Positions 40,240 through 49,094 of a stretch of 64,000 nt of DNA are shown here, piece after piece. Location of the stretch: contig NZ_SBLC01000002.1 in NCBI RefSeq assembly GCF_004054105.1, positions 168,321 to 232,320 of the forward strand. The letters run 5' to 3'. Made by a program: the position numbers and the translations under genes. Under the pieces are notes generated by a model that was not told where the DNA came from, searched no databases, and worked only from the letters and a program-made list of their open reading frames with translations. Each line of letters begins with the position of its first letter. Position 1 is the first letter of the stretch. This stretch comes from Falsigemmobacter intermedius (GTDB taxonomy: Bacteria > Pseudomonadota > Alphaproteobacteria > Rhodobacterales > Rhodobacteraceae).

Positions 40240-40974
40240 GTGACCGCCGATCCGCTTTACCGCTCAGATGCCTATGCCCGTGAAACCATTGCCCGCGTGG
40301 TGGCGCAGACCGATGAGGGCGGGCTGATCCTGGAGCCGGAACTTTTCTACCCCCAGGGCGGTGGTCAGCCCGGCGACAGCGGCTGGCTCGACTGGGAGGG
40401 CGGGCGCATCACCATCGCCAATACCGTGAAATCCCCTGAGGCCCGCGCGGTTCTGCTGGCCGCAGAGCCCGGTGCCCTGCCCCCTGTGGGCGCTGAGGTG
40501 CGCGTCACGCTCGACTGGGAGCGGCGCTATAAACTGATGCGCGTGCATACGGCCCTGCATCTTCTGTCGGTGGTGATCCCGCTGCCGGTGACCGGCGGGC
40601 AGATCTCAGAGGGCAAAGGCCGGCTGGATTTCGATATGCCCGAGGTGCCGGCAGATGTGGCGGCGATCGAAGAGGCGCTGAATGCGCTGATCTCGCGCGA
40701 TCTGCCGGTCTCGACCACCTGGATCACCGATGAGGAGCTCACGGCCAATCCGGGGCTGGTGAAAACCATGTCGGTAAAACCCCCGACCGGACAGGGCCGC
40801 GTGCGTCTGGTGCAGATCGGCGAGGGCGAGGAGCGGGTGGATCTGCAGCCCTGCGGCGGCACCCATGTGGCGCGCACCGCCGAAGTGGGCCGTGCCCGGA
40901 TTGGTAAGATCGAGAAGAAGGGCAAACAGAACCGCCGCGTGAGCCTGGTCCTCGACGATCCCGCCAAAGAGTAA
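40240..40974 (+). CDS. alanyl-tRNA editing protein (AlaX)
   Basis: 244 residues, a stand-alone copy of the AlaRS editing domain. It hydrolyses Ser- or Gly-tRNA(Ala) in trans. The N-terminal glycine-rich segment FYPQGGGQPGDSGW marks the longer AlaX-M/L class. Zinc ligands are in MRVHTALHLL (HxxxH) and LQPCGGTHVA (CxxxH). The start is a GTG at 40240. It is a single gene with no clear partner. The 225 bases after it hold small GC hairpins only. Confidence 0.94.
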   Translation: MTADPLYRSDAYARETIARVVAQTDEGGLILEPELFYPQGGGQPGDSGWLDWEGGRITIANTVKSPEARAVLLAAEPGALPPVGAEVRVTLDWERRYKLMRVHTALHLLSVVIPLPVTGGQISEGKGRLDFDMPEVPADVAAIEEALNALISRDLPVSTTWITDEELTANPGLVKTMSVKPPTGQGRVRLVQIGEGEERVDLQPCGGTHVARTAEVGRARIGKIEKKGKQNRRVSLVLDDPAKE

Positions 40975-41199
40975 GGAAGCGGGGCAGCCCCGGGTCGCCG
41001 CTGCCGCGGCAGGCGCATTCGCGCGGTCACCTTCGGTGACGAGGGCGGCGCTGCGGGGCCGGCTCAGGGTCCCGCGCAAAGCGGCCGGCGATCCGCATAA
41101 TCCGCCAAACCCGCTGCAGCGCAGCGAAACTGCCTCACGGCTCCTTGCGCCGCCCGCGCAAGGGGCTATGCTTTCCCCGTCTCAGCGACAGGTGCAGCC

Positions 41200-43746
41200 G
41201 TGCAGAAAACCCCGGACCATGCCGTGATCACGCCCACCGAGGCCATTCAGGCCGGCACCCATGGCTGGCGGGCGAAATGTCTGCAGCGCCTGATCCGGCT
41301 GGATCTGCCGGTGCCGCGCACCGTTGCCCTGCCCTTCACGGCCGTACGTGCCATCGCCAGCGGCCAGCCGGCCCCTGCGACGGCGATTCTTGAAGCCTTT
41401 GAGCCGGGGGTTCTGCTCTCGGTCCGGCCCTCGCCGGAAAACACCGACTGGGGCGGGCCGGGGACGCTTCTGAACATCGGGCTGAATGGCGAAAGCCATG
41501 CCCGGCTGGCGCAGACCCATGGTCAGGCGGTGGCTGATGCGCTTTATCTGCGCTTCATCCAAAGCTACGCCATTCACGTCGCCCGGCTCGACCCGGATAT
41601 GTTTGACGCCTCTGCCGCCACACCCGAGGCGCTGCGCACGGCGCTGCGCGCCTATGAGCAGGAAACCGATGAGCCCTTCCCCGAAGACCCCGCCCGTCAG
41701 CTGACCCAAGCGCTGCGCTCGATGTCGCGGGCCTGGGAGGGCACCACGGCGCGGCTTCTGCGCAAGGCCAAGGGCGCGCCGGAAGATGCGGGCCTGGGGC
41801 TGGTGGTGCAGGAGATGGCACTGGGCATGGGCCATGGCGTCTCCGGCTCAGGGGTCATTCAGTTCGTCGACAGCACCACCGGACTGCCGCAGATCACCGG
41901 GCGCTATCTCAGCCAGAGCCTGGGCCGCGATGCGCTGACCCGCGCGGGTGAGGGCACCATCTATCTGCAGCGCGATCCGCGCGGCCCCTCGCTGGAAGAA
42001 CTTGCCCCGGAGGTCTTTGAGGATCTGATCCGCTATGGCGCGATCTGCCGCCGCCGGTTGCGCGAAGAGATGCAGATTGAGTTCACGCTGGAGAACGGCC
42101 GCATCCGGGTGCTCGACGCCATTCGGGTGACGCGCTCCTCGCGGGCGAAGCTGAAGATCGCGGTGGCCCTCGCGGAAGATGGCGTGATCGGCAAAGATGA
42201 GGCCGTGCTGCGGGTCGAGCCGCGGGCCCTGTCTGAACTGCTGCACCCCCAGGTCGATCCGCGCGGCGCGCGCGATGTCTTTGCGCGGGGCATTGCGGCC
42301 AGCCCGGGCGCGGCGGTGGGGCGGCTCGTGTTCTCCTCAGCCTCGGCTCAGGCCTCTGCGGCGCGGGGGGAGAGCTGCATTCTGGTGCGGCGCGAAACCA
42401 GCCCTGAGGACATCCGCGGCATGCATGCCGCCCAGGGCGTGCTGACCGAGCGCGGCGGCATGACCAGCCATGCGGCGGTGATCGCCCGGGGCCTCGGTCT
42501 GCCCTGCGTGGTGGGCGCCTCGGGCCTGCAGCTTGATCCCCGCGAGAAGCGGCTGATCGCGGCGGGCGGGCGCATCCTCAATGAGGGCGATCTGGTCACC
42601 CTCGACGGCACGGCGGGCGAGGCGCTGGCCGGAGAGGCCATGATGCTCGCCCCGGCGCTCGATGATGATTTCCGCAAGTTCCTCTCCTGGGCCGATGAGT
42701 TCCGCGACATCGGCGTGCGGGCCAATGCCGACACCCCGGAAGATGCCCTGACCGCGCTGAATTTCTCAGCCGAAGGTGTGGGGCTTTGCCGCACCGAGCA
42801 TATGTTCTTTGAGCAGGATCGTCTGATCGCCATGCGCGAGATGATCTTTGCCGATGACCCCAAGGACCGCGCCTCCTCTCTGACCCGGCTGCTGCCGATG
42901 CAGCGCGAAGATTTTATCCATCTTTTCAGCATCATGGAGGGACTTCCGGTCTGCATCCGGCTGTTTGACCCGCCGCTGCATGAATTTCTGCCGCACAGCC
43001 GTGAGGGCCTGCGCGAACTGGCCGAAGCGCTTGACCGGCCCCTGTCGGAGATCACCCGCCGCGCCGAAGCCCTGTCGGAATTCAACCCGATGCTCGGCAT
43101 GCGCGGGGTGCGGCTTGGTGTCACCCTGCCCGAAATCTACGAAATGCAGGCCCAGGCCATCTTTGAGGCCACCATCGCGGTCGGCGCGCGCGGCATCCAG
43201 GTGGTGCCGGAGATCATGATCCCCCTGGTCTCGGCCATGCGGGAAGTCGAACTGGTCAAAACCCGGCTCGAGGCGGTGGCCGCTCAGGTCCGGGCGCGAC
43301 GCGGTGTCGACTTTGCCTATAAGCTCGGCGTCATGGTCGAGACCCCCCGCGCCTGTCTGCGCGCCGGGGACATCGCGCAGCACGCGGGCTTTTTGTCCTT
43401 TGGCACCAACGACCTGACGCAGATGACCTATGGCCTGTCGCGCGATGATGCAGGGCGATTCATGTCGGCCTATGTGAACCAGGGTGTCTTTCCCGAAGAC
43501 CCCTTCCACACCCTCGATATCGACGGGGTCGGCGAACTTCTGCTGATCGGTGCGGAACGGGGTCGCGCCACCCGCCCTGATCTTACATTGTCGATCTGCG
43601 GCGAGCATGGCGGCAATCCCGAATCAATCGCCTTCGCGCGGCGTGCAGGCTTCGATTACGTCTCCTGTTCGCCCTATCGCGTGCCACTCGCACGGCTGGC
43701 CGCTGCCCATCTGGCGCTGCAGGAGCGAAAGGGGCTGAAAAGTTAA
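41200..43746 (+). CDS. pyruvate phosphate dikinase-like protein with diverged ATP-grasp domain
   Basis: 848 residues. The central swivelling domain has the phosphohistidine loop GGMTSHAAVIARGLGLPCVVG (His near 424). The C-terminal PEP/pyruvate barrel has GLCRTEHMFF, FGTNDLTQMTYGLSRDD and the catalytic cysteine near 800 in ICGEHGG, all as in true PPDK. The N-terminal nucleotide domain is not standard. The usual GGKGANLAEM is replaced by HGWRAKCLQRL, and SVRSGARASMPGMMDT by SVRPSPENTDWGGPGTL. It may therefore use another phosphoryl source or be a paralogue with a new role. GTG start. Single gene; a palindrome overlaps its stop codon. Confidence 0.88.
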   Translation: MQKTPDHAVITPTEAIQAGTHGWRAKCLQRLIRLDLPVPRTVALPFTAVRAIASGQPAPATAILEAFEPGVLLSVRPSPENTDWGGPGTLLNIGLNGESHARLAQTHGQAVADALYLRFIQSYAIHVARLDPDMFDASAATPEALRTALRAYEQETDEPFPEDPARQLTQALRSMSRAWEGTTARLLRKAKGAPEDAGLGLVVQEMALGMGHGVSGSGVIQFVDSTTGLPQITGRYLSQSLGRDALTRAGEGTIYLQRDPRGPSLEELAPEVFEDLIRYGAICRRRLREEMQIEFTLENGRIRVLDAIRVTRSSRAKLKIAVALAEDGVIGKDEAVLRVEPRALSELLHPQVDPRGARDVFARGIAASPGAAVGRLVFSSASAQASAARGESCILVRRETSPEDIRGMHAAQGVLTERGGMTSHAAVIARGLGLPCVVGASGLQLDPREKRLIAAGGRILNEGDLVTLDGTAGEALAGEAMMLAPALDDDFRKFLSWADEFRDIGVRANADTPEDALTALNFSAEGVGLCRTEHMFFEQDRLIAMREMIFADDPKDRASSLTRLLPMQREDFIHLFSIMEGLPVCIRLFDPPLHEFLPHSREGLRELAEALDRPLSEITRRAEALSEFNPMLGMRGVRLGVTLPEIYEMQAQAIFEATIAVGARGIQVVPEIMIPLVSAMREVELVKTRLEAVAAQVRARRGVDFAYKLGVMVETPRACLRAGDIAQHAGFLSFGTNDLTQMTYGLSRDDAGRFMSAYVNQGVFPEDPFHTLDIDGVGELLLIGAERGRATRPDLTLSICGEHGGNPESIAFARRAGFDYVSCSPYRVPLARLAAAHLALQERKGLKS

Positions 43747-43764
43747 CTGCCTCAGGTAGTTAAC
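43742..43764. promoter_or_regulatory. palindrome across the PPDK-like stop codon
   Basis: GTTAACT and AGTTAAC with CCT/AGG pairing inside form a nearly perfect 23-base palindrome. The TAA stop (43744-43746) is in the left arm. No T tract follows. Could be an operator for the next gene or an mRNA-end hairpin. Confidence 0.4.
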
Positions 43765-43926
43765 AGGATATGAAAACCGGGCCGAATCGGCGCCGGGGCT
43801 GTGCGTTTTTGCGTCTGAAGCCCCCCCGGATGGACGAAAACGCACAACTGGGCTACATACCGCCGGTCGCCGGTGGCATTTCTTCCCCGCAGGCGATGCC
43901 CTGAAACTGACCCGGGAACGGAAACC

Positions 43927-44709
43927 ATGCGCTGTAAAGCGATCATGCTCCGCAGCCTCGTCGTGCTGTGTGCCTTATCTGGAAGTGCCCTCGCCGATGT
44001 GACGGTGAGCACCTCGAATTCGCCCTGGACGGGCTATAGCGCCGACCTTGGCCGGCTTTTTGAAAGTGAAAAATCTGCGCTGCATGCCAGCGCACCCGCC
44101 CTCGTCCGCTCGGCTGCGCCCGAGACCTCGCTGCGCCCGCGTGAGCGCAGCCGTGAACGCTGGTACGAAGACAGCGCCCTTGCTGCCATGCCGCCTGCCT
44201 CCGGGGGGGCAGAATGGAACTGCCTGACCGAGGCGATCTACTTTGAGGCCCGTGGCGAAAGCGTCAAAGGCCAGTTCGCCGTGGCAGAGGTCATCCTCAA
44301 CCGCGTCGGCGCCAAAGGTTATCCCAATTCCATCTGCGGGGTGGTGAAACAGGGGGCAAATAATCTGAACGCCTGCCAGTTCTCTTACGCCTGCGATGGC
44401 AAGCCCGAGGTGGTCAGCGATCGCCGTGCCTGGGAGACCGCCGGTAAAATCGCGCGGCTGACCATGGATCAGCCGGTCTCAGAGCTGACCGACGGGGCCA
44501 CCCATTTCCACACCCGCGCCGTGCGCCCGGGCTGGAGCCGCAAGTTCCCGAAAACCGCGCAGATCGGCGGACATCTGTTTTACCGCCAGCCCGGCGCGGC
44601 TCCGGCCTTCTCGGGCCGCATTGCCAGCGCCGATCAGGCACCGGCGCGGGGGGCCTTGCCGCTTCCGCTGGCCGCCCGGGGGCTCGCACGGCTTGACATG
44701 GGCCTCTGA
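43927..44709 (+). CDS. cell wall hydrolase (SleB/Hydrolase_2 family)
   Basis: 260 residues, secreted to the periplasm by a signal peptide (residues 1 to about 22, ending SALA-DV). The catalytic domain is of the SleB type: CLTEAIYFEARGESVKGQFA (with the likely catalytic glutamates), then AEVILNRVGAKGYPNSICGV and ACQFSYACDGKPEV. It ends with THFHTRAVRPGWSRKF. Such enzymes cleave peptidoglycan glycan strands. The frame opens at 43873, but the ATG at 43927 gives a proper signal peptide. It is followed by a GC hairpin and then folB. Confidence 0.92.
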   Translation: MRCKAIMLRSLVVLCALSGSALADVTVSTSNSPWTGYSADLGRLFESEKSALHASAPALVRSAAPETSLRPRERSRERWYEDSALAAMPPASGGAEWNCLTEAIYFEARGESVKGQFAVAEVILNRVGAKGYPNSICGVVKQGANNLNACQFSYACDGKPEVVSDRRAWETAGKIARLTMDQPVSELTDGATHFHTRAVRPGWSRKFPKTAQIGGHLFYRQPGAAPAFSGRIASADQAPARGALPLPLAARGLARLDMGL

Positions 44710-44760
44710 AGACACGACCTCTGGCCGCACGACCGGCCCGGCCCGGTCCCGGGCCTGACA

Positions 44761-44783
44761 GCGCCCGGGTCCCGCCCGGGCGC
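44761..44783 (+). terminator. GC hairpin after the wall hydrolase gene
   Basis: Perfect 9 bp stem GCGCCCGGG / CCCGGGCGC, but only TTACC follows, so termination would be weak. It lies 24 bases before the folB start. Confidence 0.5.
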
Positions 44784-44806
44784 TTACCATTTGCGAAAGC
44801 CGTTCC

Positions 44807-45700
44807 ATGAGCACCGATCTCACCCGGGCCTTTGGCCATCCCGAAGCCCGTGCCGCGCAGTCGCGCGACCGCATCTCGGTGCGTGATCTGGTGCTGGAAG
44901 CCGATATCGGCGCGTTTCAGCTCGAACGCGGCCGCAGCCAGCGGCTACGGTTTAACGTGGTGGTCGAAGTCGCAGGGGCGGGAGAGCCGAAAGACGATGA
45001 TGTCGACCGGATCCTGTCTTACGACAAAATCACCGAGGCCGTGACCGGCGAACTGGCAGCGCAGCGCTTTAACCTGCTTGAGACCCTGGCCGATGACATC
45101 GCCACCCGCATTCTGCGCGAGCCGCAGGCCCAGCGCGTCTTTCTGCGGATCGAAAAGCTCGATCGCGGCCCCGGCGCTCTGGGGGTTGAGATTGAACGCA
45201 GCGCCGATGCACCGCTTCCGCCGCAGATGGAAGATCCCCTGCCCCATCCGCTGATCCTGCATCTCGATGAGGCGGCACTGAACGCAGCCGATCTCTCCGC
45301 CCGCCTTGACCGGCTGGCCGCGCAGCCCGCCCCGGTGGTGCTGACGGTGGGCTTTGCGCCCGGCCCGCGCCCTCAGGCCGATCAGGCCATGGCGCAGCGC
45401 CGGATTGATCTGCTGGCGATTGAGCAGAACGCCTGGCGGCTGGCCGCGCGGGATGCGCGCTGCATGGTGGTGGCCTCGCGCACCGAGATCGACTGGGCGA
45501 TGCGGCAGGGCAAAATGCTGGTCTGGGCCCCCTCCAAGCTGGTGCTCGACACCCCCGATGCGCCCAAAGGCCCGGTGCAGGACCCGGTGGTTCTTGCGCT
45601 CTGGCTTGCAGAGAAGCTGCAGGCCGTGCAGATGCAGATCTGCGGACCGCTGCCCGAAGCCGGCGCTGTGAGCGTGCCGGTGGTGGCAGCTCAGGACTGA
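44807..45700 (+). CDS. folB: dihydroneopterin aldolase with extra C-terminal domain
   Basis: 297 residues, more than twice the usual 120. Residues about 20-130 are FolB: IGAFQLERGRSQRLRFNVVV, SYDKITEAV and FNLLETLADDIATRIL with the active-site glutamate, then VFLRIEKLDR. FolB converts dihydroneopterin to hydroxymethyl-dihydropterin. The remaining 165 residues (from LILHLDEAALNAADLSARLD to QMQICGPLPEAG) are a second domain I cannot name; it is not FolK by its motifs. The gene is ten bases upstream of folP and cotranscribed with it. Confidence 0.9.
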   Translation: MSTDLTRAFGHPEARAAQSRDRISVRDLVLEADIGAFQLERGRSQRLRFNVVVEVAGAGEPKDDDVDRILSYDKITEAVTGELAAQRFNLLETLADDIATRILREPQAQRVFLRIEKLDRGPGALGVEIERSADAPLPPQMEDPLPHPLILHLDEAALNAADLSARLDRLAAQPAPVVLTVGFAPGPRPQADQAMAQRRIDLLAIEQNAWRLAARDARCMVVASRTEIDWAMRQGKMLVWAPSKLVLDTPDAPKGPVQDPVVLALWLAEKLQAVQMQICGPLPEAGAVSVPVVAAQD

Positions 45701-45709
45701 GGGGACGAC

Positions 45710-46717
45710 ATGAGCAAAATCTACTGGCGCGCCATTCCGCTGAACGATCCCGCCCGCAGTGAGGGCGCCCAAAAGATCGCCGGCGGCTGGCTGTGGTTTG
45801 ACCGGGTTGAAAAGCTCACCCGCGGCGCGGAGCCCGGGATCGTGCCCCTGAGCGAGGTGCCGGCGGATGTGCTGGCGCAGATCACCGCGCCGCGTCCGGA
45901 TATGGCGGGGCTGAACCTCTCGGCCCCGCGGGTCATGGCAATCCTGAACACCACGCCCGACAGCTTTTCCGATGGCGGCAAATTCTCAGAGCGCGAGGAG
46001 GCCATTTCCCGCGCCCGGGCGCTGGCGGCTGTCTCAGACATCCTCGATATCGGGGGGGAAAGCACCCGCCCCGGCGCGGATCTGATTGCGCGCGGGGAAG
46101 AGATTGCCCGCACCAAACCGGTAATCGCGGCCCTGCGCCATGAGGGGCTCACCATCCCGATCTCGATCGACACGCGCAAAAGCCATGTCGCCGATGCTGC
46201 CCTCGAAGCAGGGGCGGATCTCATCAATGATGTGACGGCGATGGAGTTTGATCCGGCCATGGTCAGCCTTGCGGCCTCAAGCCAGGCCGCGCTCTGCCTG
46301 ATGCATATGCGCGGCACGCCGGAGACCATGAACGGCGAAGCGGTCTATGACGATGTACTGCTGGACGTCTATGACTATCTCGAAGCGCGGCGCGATGCGG
46401 CCCTTGCAGCCGGGGTGCGACCGGACCGCATTCTGCTCGACCCCGGTATCGGCTTTGCCAAGACCGCTGAGCATAACCTTGCGCTGACCGCGCGGCTGAG
46501 CCTTTTTCATACGCTGGGCTGCCCGATCCTTTACGGCGCGTCGCGCAAACGCTTTGTCGGGACCATCGGTCAGGAGCCTGTGGCCGCAGAGCGGCTCGGC
46601 GGCTCTCTCGCGGTGCATCTGGCGGCAGTGGCCCAGGGCGCACAGGTCATCCGCGTGCATGATGCGGCGCAGATGACCCAGGCCCTGCGGCTCTGGCAGG
46701 CCATCGCAACGGCCTGA
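45710..46717 (+). CDS. folP: dihydropteroate synthase
   Basis: 335 residues. FolP condenses p-aminobenzoate with hydroxymethyl-dihydropterin diphosphate and is the sulfonamide target. The motifs are complete: MAILNTTPDSFSDGG, DIGGESTRPGAD, ISIDTRKSHVA, INDVTAM, LMHMRGTPETM, LLDPGIGFAK, GASRKRFVG, and IRVHD at the end. About 60 residues precede the barrel (IYWRAIPLNDPARSEGAQKI), longer than in E. coli but usual for alphaproteobacteria. GAGGGGA precedes the ATG. In many relatives glmM follows folP; here a minus-strand small gene and ettA follow. Confidence 0.97.
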   Translation: MSKIYWRAIPLNDPARSEGAQKIAGGWLWFDRVEKLTRGAEPGIVPLSEVPADVLAQITAPRPDMAGLNLSAPRVMAILNTTPDSFSDGGKFSEREEAISRARALAAVSDILDIGGESTRPGADLIARGEEIARTKPVIAALRHEGLTIPISIDTRKSHVADAALEAGADLINDVTAMEFDPAMVSLAASSQAALCLMHMRGTPETMNGEAVYDDVLLDVYDYLEARRDAALAAGVRPDRILLDPGIGFAKTAEHNLALTARLSLFHTLGCPILYGASRKRFVGTIGQEPVAAERLGGSLAVHLAAVAQGAQVIRVHDAAQMTQALRLWQAIATA

Positions 46718-46741
46718 ACGCAGTCTCAACACGCCGAAGCG

Positions 46742-46819
46742 TCAGAACACGTCGAAAAGATAGAGAATGATAATAATCGGAATCGGAATTCCAAGCAGCC
46801 AGGCACCAATACCCTTCAT
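46742..46819 (-). CDS. 25-residue predicted membrane peptide
   Basis: A short frame reading MKGIGAWLLGIPIPIIIILY and ending LFDVF. A strong ribosome site, AAGGGAG, lies seven bases before the ATG. Almost the whole peptide is one hydrophobic helix with a Gly-Ile-Pro-Ile-Pro core. Codon use is normal for the organism except for the Ile run, which is AT-richer than the surroundings. It is convergent with folP (24 bases) and divergent from ettA (206 bases). I believe similar GIPIPIII peptides occur widely in proteobacteria, but no function is known to me. Confidence 0.7.
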   Translation of the reverse strand: MKGIGAWLLGIPIPIIIILYLFDVF

Positions 46820-47025
46820 CCGTCAGCTCCCTTAAGTGTTTTCCGAAGGGTCAACGTGGGGCCGCGCTGCGGGTTCCGGGACCCGTCCGATCTTCTCAGC
46901 TGCCCCTTCAGAGGGGCACTCCGCCGCGCCACTGCAGCCTCCCCCCGCGGGACCGCGCCCTTGTGTGACAGGCCCCCAGGCTGTAGGAGGGGTGTCAAAT
47001 CCCCTATTCTGCACAGAGCGAGCCC

Positions 47026-48684
47026 ATGGCCTCTTATCAGTATGTCTATCACATGGACGGCGTGTCCAAGACCTATCCCGGCGGGAAAAAGGTCTTTGAG
47101 AACATCCGTCTGAACTTCCTGCCCGGCGTGAAAATCGGTGTGGTCGGCATCAACGGTGCCGGTAAATCGACCCTGCTGCGCGTGATGGCCGGCTGGGACA
47201 AAGACTTCCAGGGCGAAGCCTGGGCCGCCAAAGGCGCCAAAGTGGGCTATCTGCCCCAGGAGCCGGTGCTCGACGAAACCCTGACCGTGCGCGAAAACGT
47301 CATGCTGGGCGTTGCGGAAAAGCAGGCCAAGCTTGACCGCTACAACCAGCTCGCGATGGAATATTCGGACGAGACCGCCGATGAAATGGCCGCTCTCCAG
47401 GACGAAATCGACGCGCAGAACCTCTGGGATCTCGACAACCAGGTCGACATCGCGATGAACGCGCTCGACTGCCCGCCCGATGACGCGCAGGTCTCCTCGC
47501 TGTCGGGCGGTGAGCGTCGCCGCGTGGCGCTGTGCAAACTCCTGCTCGAAGAGCCGGATATGCTGCTCCTCGACGAGCCGACCAACCACCTTGACGCAGA
47601 GACGATCGCCTGGCTGCAAAAGCACCTGATCGCCTATAAAGGCACCATCCTGACGGTTACCCACGACCGTTACTTCCTCGACGACATCACCACCTGGATC
47701 CTTGAGCTGGAGCGCGGCAAAGGCATCCCGCATGAGGGCAACTACTCCTCCTGGCTGGAAGCCAAAGCCAAGCGCATGGCCCAGGATGCCCGCGAAGACA
47801 AAGCCAAGCAGAAGGTTCTGGAGAAAGAACTCGAGTGGATCCGTTCGGGCGCCAAAGCCCGTCAGACCAAATCGAAAGCCCGTATCCAGGCCTATGACAA
47901 ACTGGTCGAAGAGTCGGTCAAGGAACGCGTGGGCGAAGCCAAGATCGTCATCCCGAACGGTCCCCGTCTGGGCGGCAAGGTCTTTGAGGTCGAAAACCTG
48001 TCGAAAACCATGGGCGACAAGGTCCTCATTGAGAACCTTTCGTTCTCGCTGCCGCCGGGCGGCATCATCGGCGTGATCGGCCCGAACGGGGCAGGTAAAT
48101 CGACGCTGTTCAAAATGCTGGCAGGTCTGGAACAGCCGGATTCGGGCACCATAAAGATTGGTGAAACCGTCAAGCTGTCCTATGTCGACCAGTCGCGTGA
48201 CGCGCTTGATCCGGAAAAGACCGTCTGGGAAGAAATCTCGGGCGGCGCAGAGGTCATTCACCTCGGCGACATCCAGATCTCGTCGCGCAACTACACCGGT
48301 GCGTTCAACTTCAAAGGCACCGACCAGCAGAAGAAAGTCGGCGTGCTGTCGGGTGGTGAGCGCAACCGCGTCCACATGGCAAAACTGCTGAAATCGGGCG
48401 GCAACGTGCTGCTCCTTGACGAACCGACCAACGACCTCGACGTGGAAACCCTGCAGGCGCTCGAAGCGGCGATCGAAGATTTTGTCGGCTCCGCCGTCAT
48501 CATCTCGCACGACCGCTTCTTCCTCGACCGTCTGTGTACCCACATCCTGGCCTTTGAAGGCGAAGGCCACGTCGAATTCTTTGAGGGCAACTTCGAAGAA
48601 TATGAAGCCGACAAGATCCGCCGCCTCGGCCCGGAAGCTGCGAACCCCAAGCGTTCGAAGCACAAGAAATTCGCCCGCAGCTGA
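47026..48684 (+). CDS. ettA: energy-dependent translational throttle protein EttA (ABC-F)
   Basis: 552 residues, soluble tandem ABC ATPase of the ABC-F group. EttA binds the ribosomal E site and gates entry into elongation according to ATP/ADP. The first ABC has GINGAGKST, LSGGERRRVALCKLLLEEP and LLDEPTNHLDAETI. The arm and P-site tRNA-interaction motif region follow (KAKQKVLEKELEWIRSGAKA). The second ABC has GPNGAGKST, LSGGERNRVHMAKLL and LLDEPTNDLDVETL. Length and arm match EttA. No membrane domain is present. A strong terminator follows. Codon use is highly biased, as for an abundant protein. Confidence 0.97.
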   Translation: MASYQYVYHMDGVSKTYPGGKKVFENIRLNFLPGVKIGVVGINGAGKSTLLRVMAGWDKDFQGEAWAAKGAKVGYLPQEPVLDETLTVRENVMLGVAEKQAKLDRYNQLAMEYSDETADEMAALQDEIDAQNLWDLDNQVDIAMNALDCPPDDAQVSSLSGGERRRVALCKLLLEEPDMLLLDEPTNHLDAETIAWLQKHLIAYKGTILTVTHDRYFLDDITTWILELERGKGIPHEGNYSSWLEAKAKRMAQDAREDKAKQKVLEKELEWIRSGAKARQTKSKARIQAYDKLVEESVKERVGEAKIVIPNGPRLGGKVFEVENLSKTMGDKVLIENLSFSLPPGGIIGVIGPNGAGKSTLFKMLAGLEQPDSGTIKIGETVKLSYVDQSRDALDPEKTVWEEISGGAEVIHLGDIQISSRNYTGAFNFKGTDQQKKVGVLSGGERNRVHMAKLLKSGGNVLLLDEPTNDLDVETLQALEAAIEDFVGSAVIISHDRFFLDRLCTHILAFEGEGHVEFFEGNFEEYEADKIRRLGPEAANPKRSKHKKFARS

Positions 48685-48704
48685 TCTGCGAAAGCGATGC
48701 GAAA

Positions 48705-48730
48705 GGGCGGCCTCAGGGCCGCCCTTTTTT
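48705..48730 (+). terminator. rho-independent terminator after ettA
   Basis: Perfect 8 bp stem GGGCGGCC / GGCCGCCC with a short loop and six T, 21 bases past the ettA stop. Confidence 0.93.
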
Positions 48731-49094
48731 GTTCCCGAAGCTGCAAAAGCGGCGCGTGCGTCCCTGAAAGATTTCCTCGCCAAAGGCGCAGGTCGAACCC
48801 CAGGATCGCTCTGCCCGGCTACTCCAGCCGCTCCCCCCCGACCGCTCACAGCCGCCCCCTTAACGGAACCGGACAAATTCTCTCCGGCCCCGTCTCTCGA
48901 CCGGAAGCCTCCCCCCGCTGGTGCCACCCTCCGCAGACCTGCGCCCGCGCACAGAACCCGCAGCCAGGGGCGCGCTGACCGCATCCCTGCTGCCCCAGCA
49001 TCCGCCCGCCGCTGACCTGAGGCATTCCGCCCCCCTTGGCCCCGCCGCGCCCAGCGCCTATCTGAAAGGTTCCCGCCACCCGAGGAGACCCTTC
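48731..49094. other. ettA-folE2 intergenic region, no gene seen
   Basis: 364 bases, very C-rich on the plus strand. The folE2 frame stays open back to 48921, but that part has no conserved protein character and the ribosome site is at the ATG 49095. No AT-rich palindrome resembling a Zur box was found, although folE2 is zinc-regulated in some bacteria. Confidence 0.5.

Noticed and set aside
46816..48984. 722-codon minus-strand open frame opposite ettA
   Set aside because: Antisense shadow produced by strong third-position GC bias of ettA. The plus strand has complete ABC-F motifs, and the terminator at 48705 lies inside this frame.
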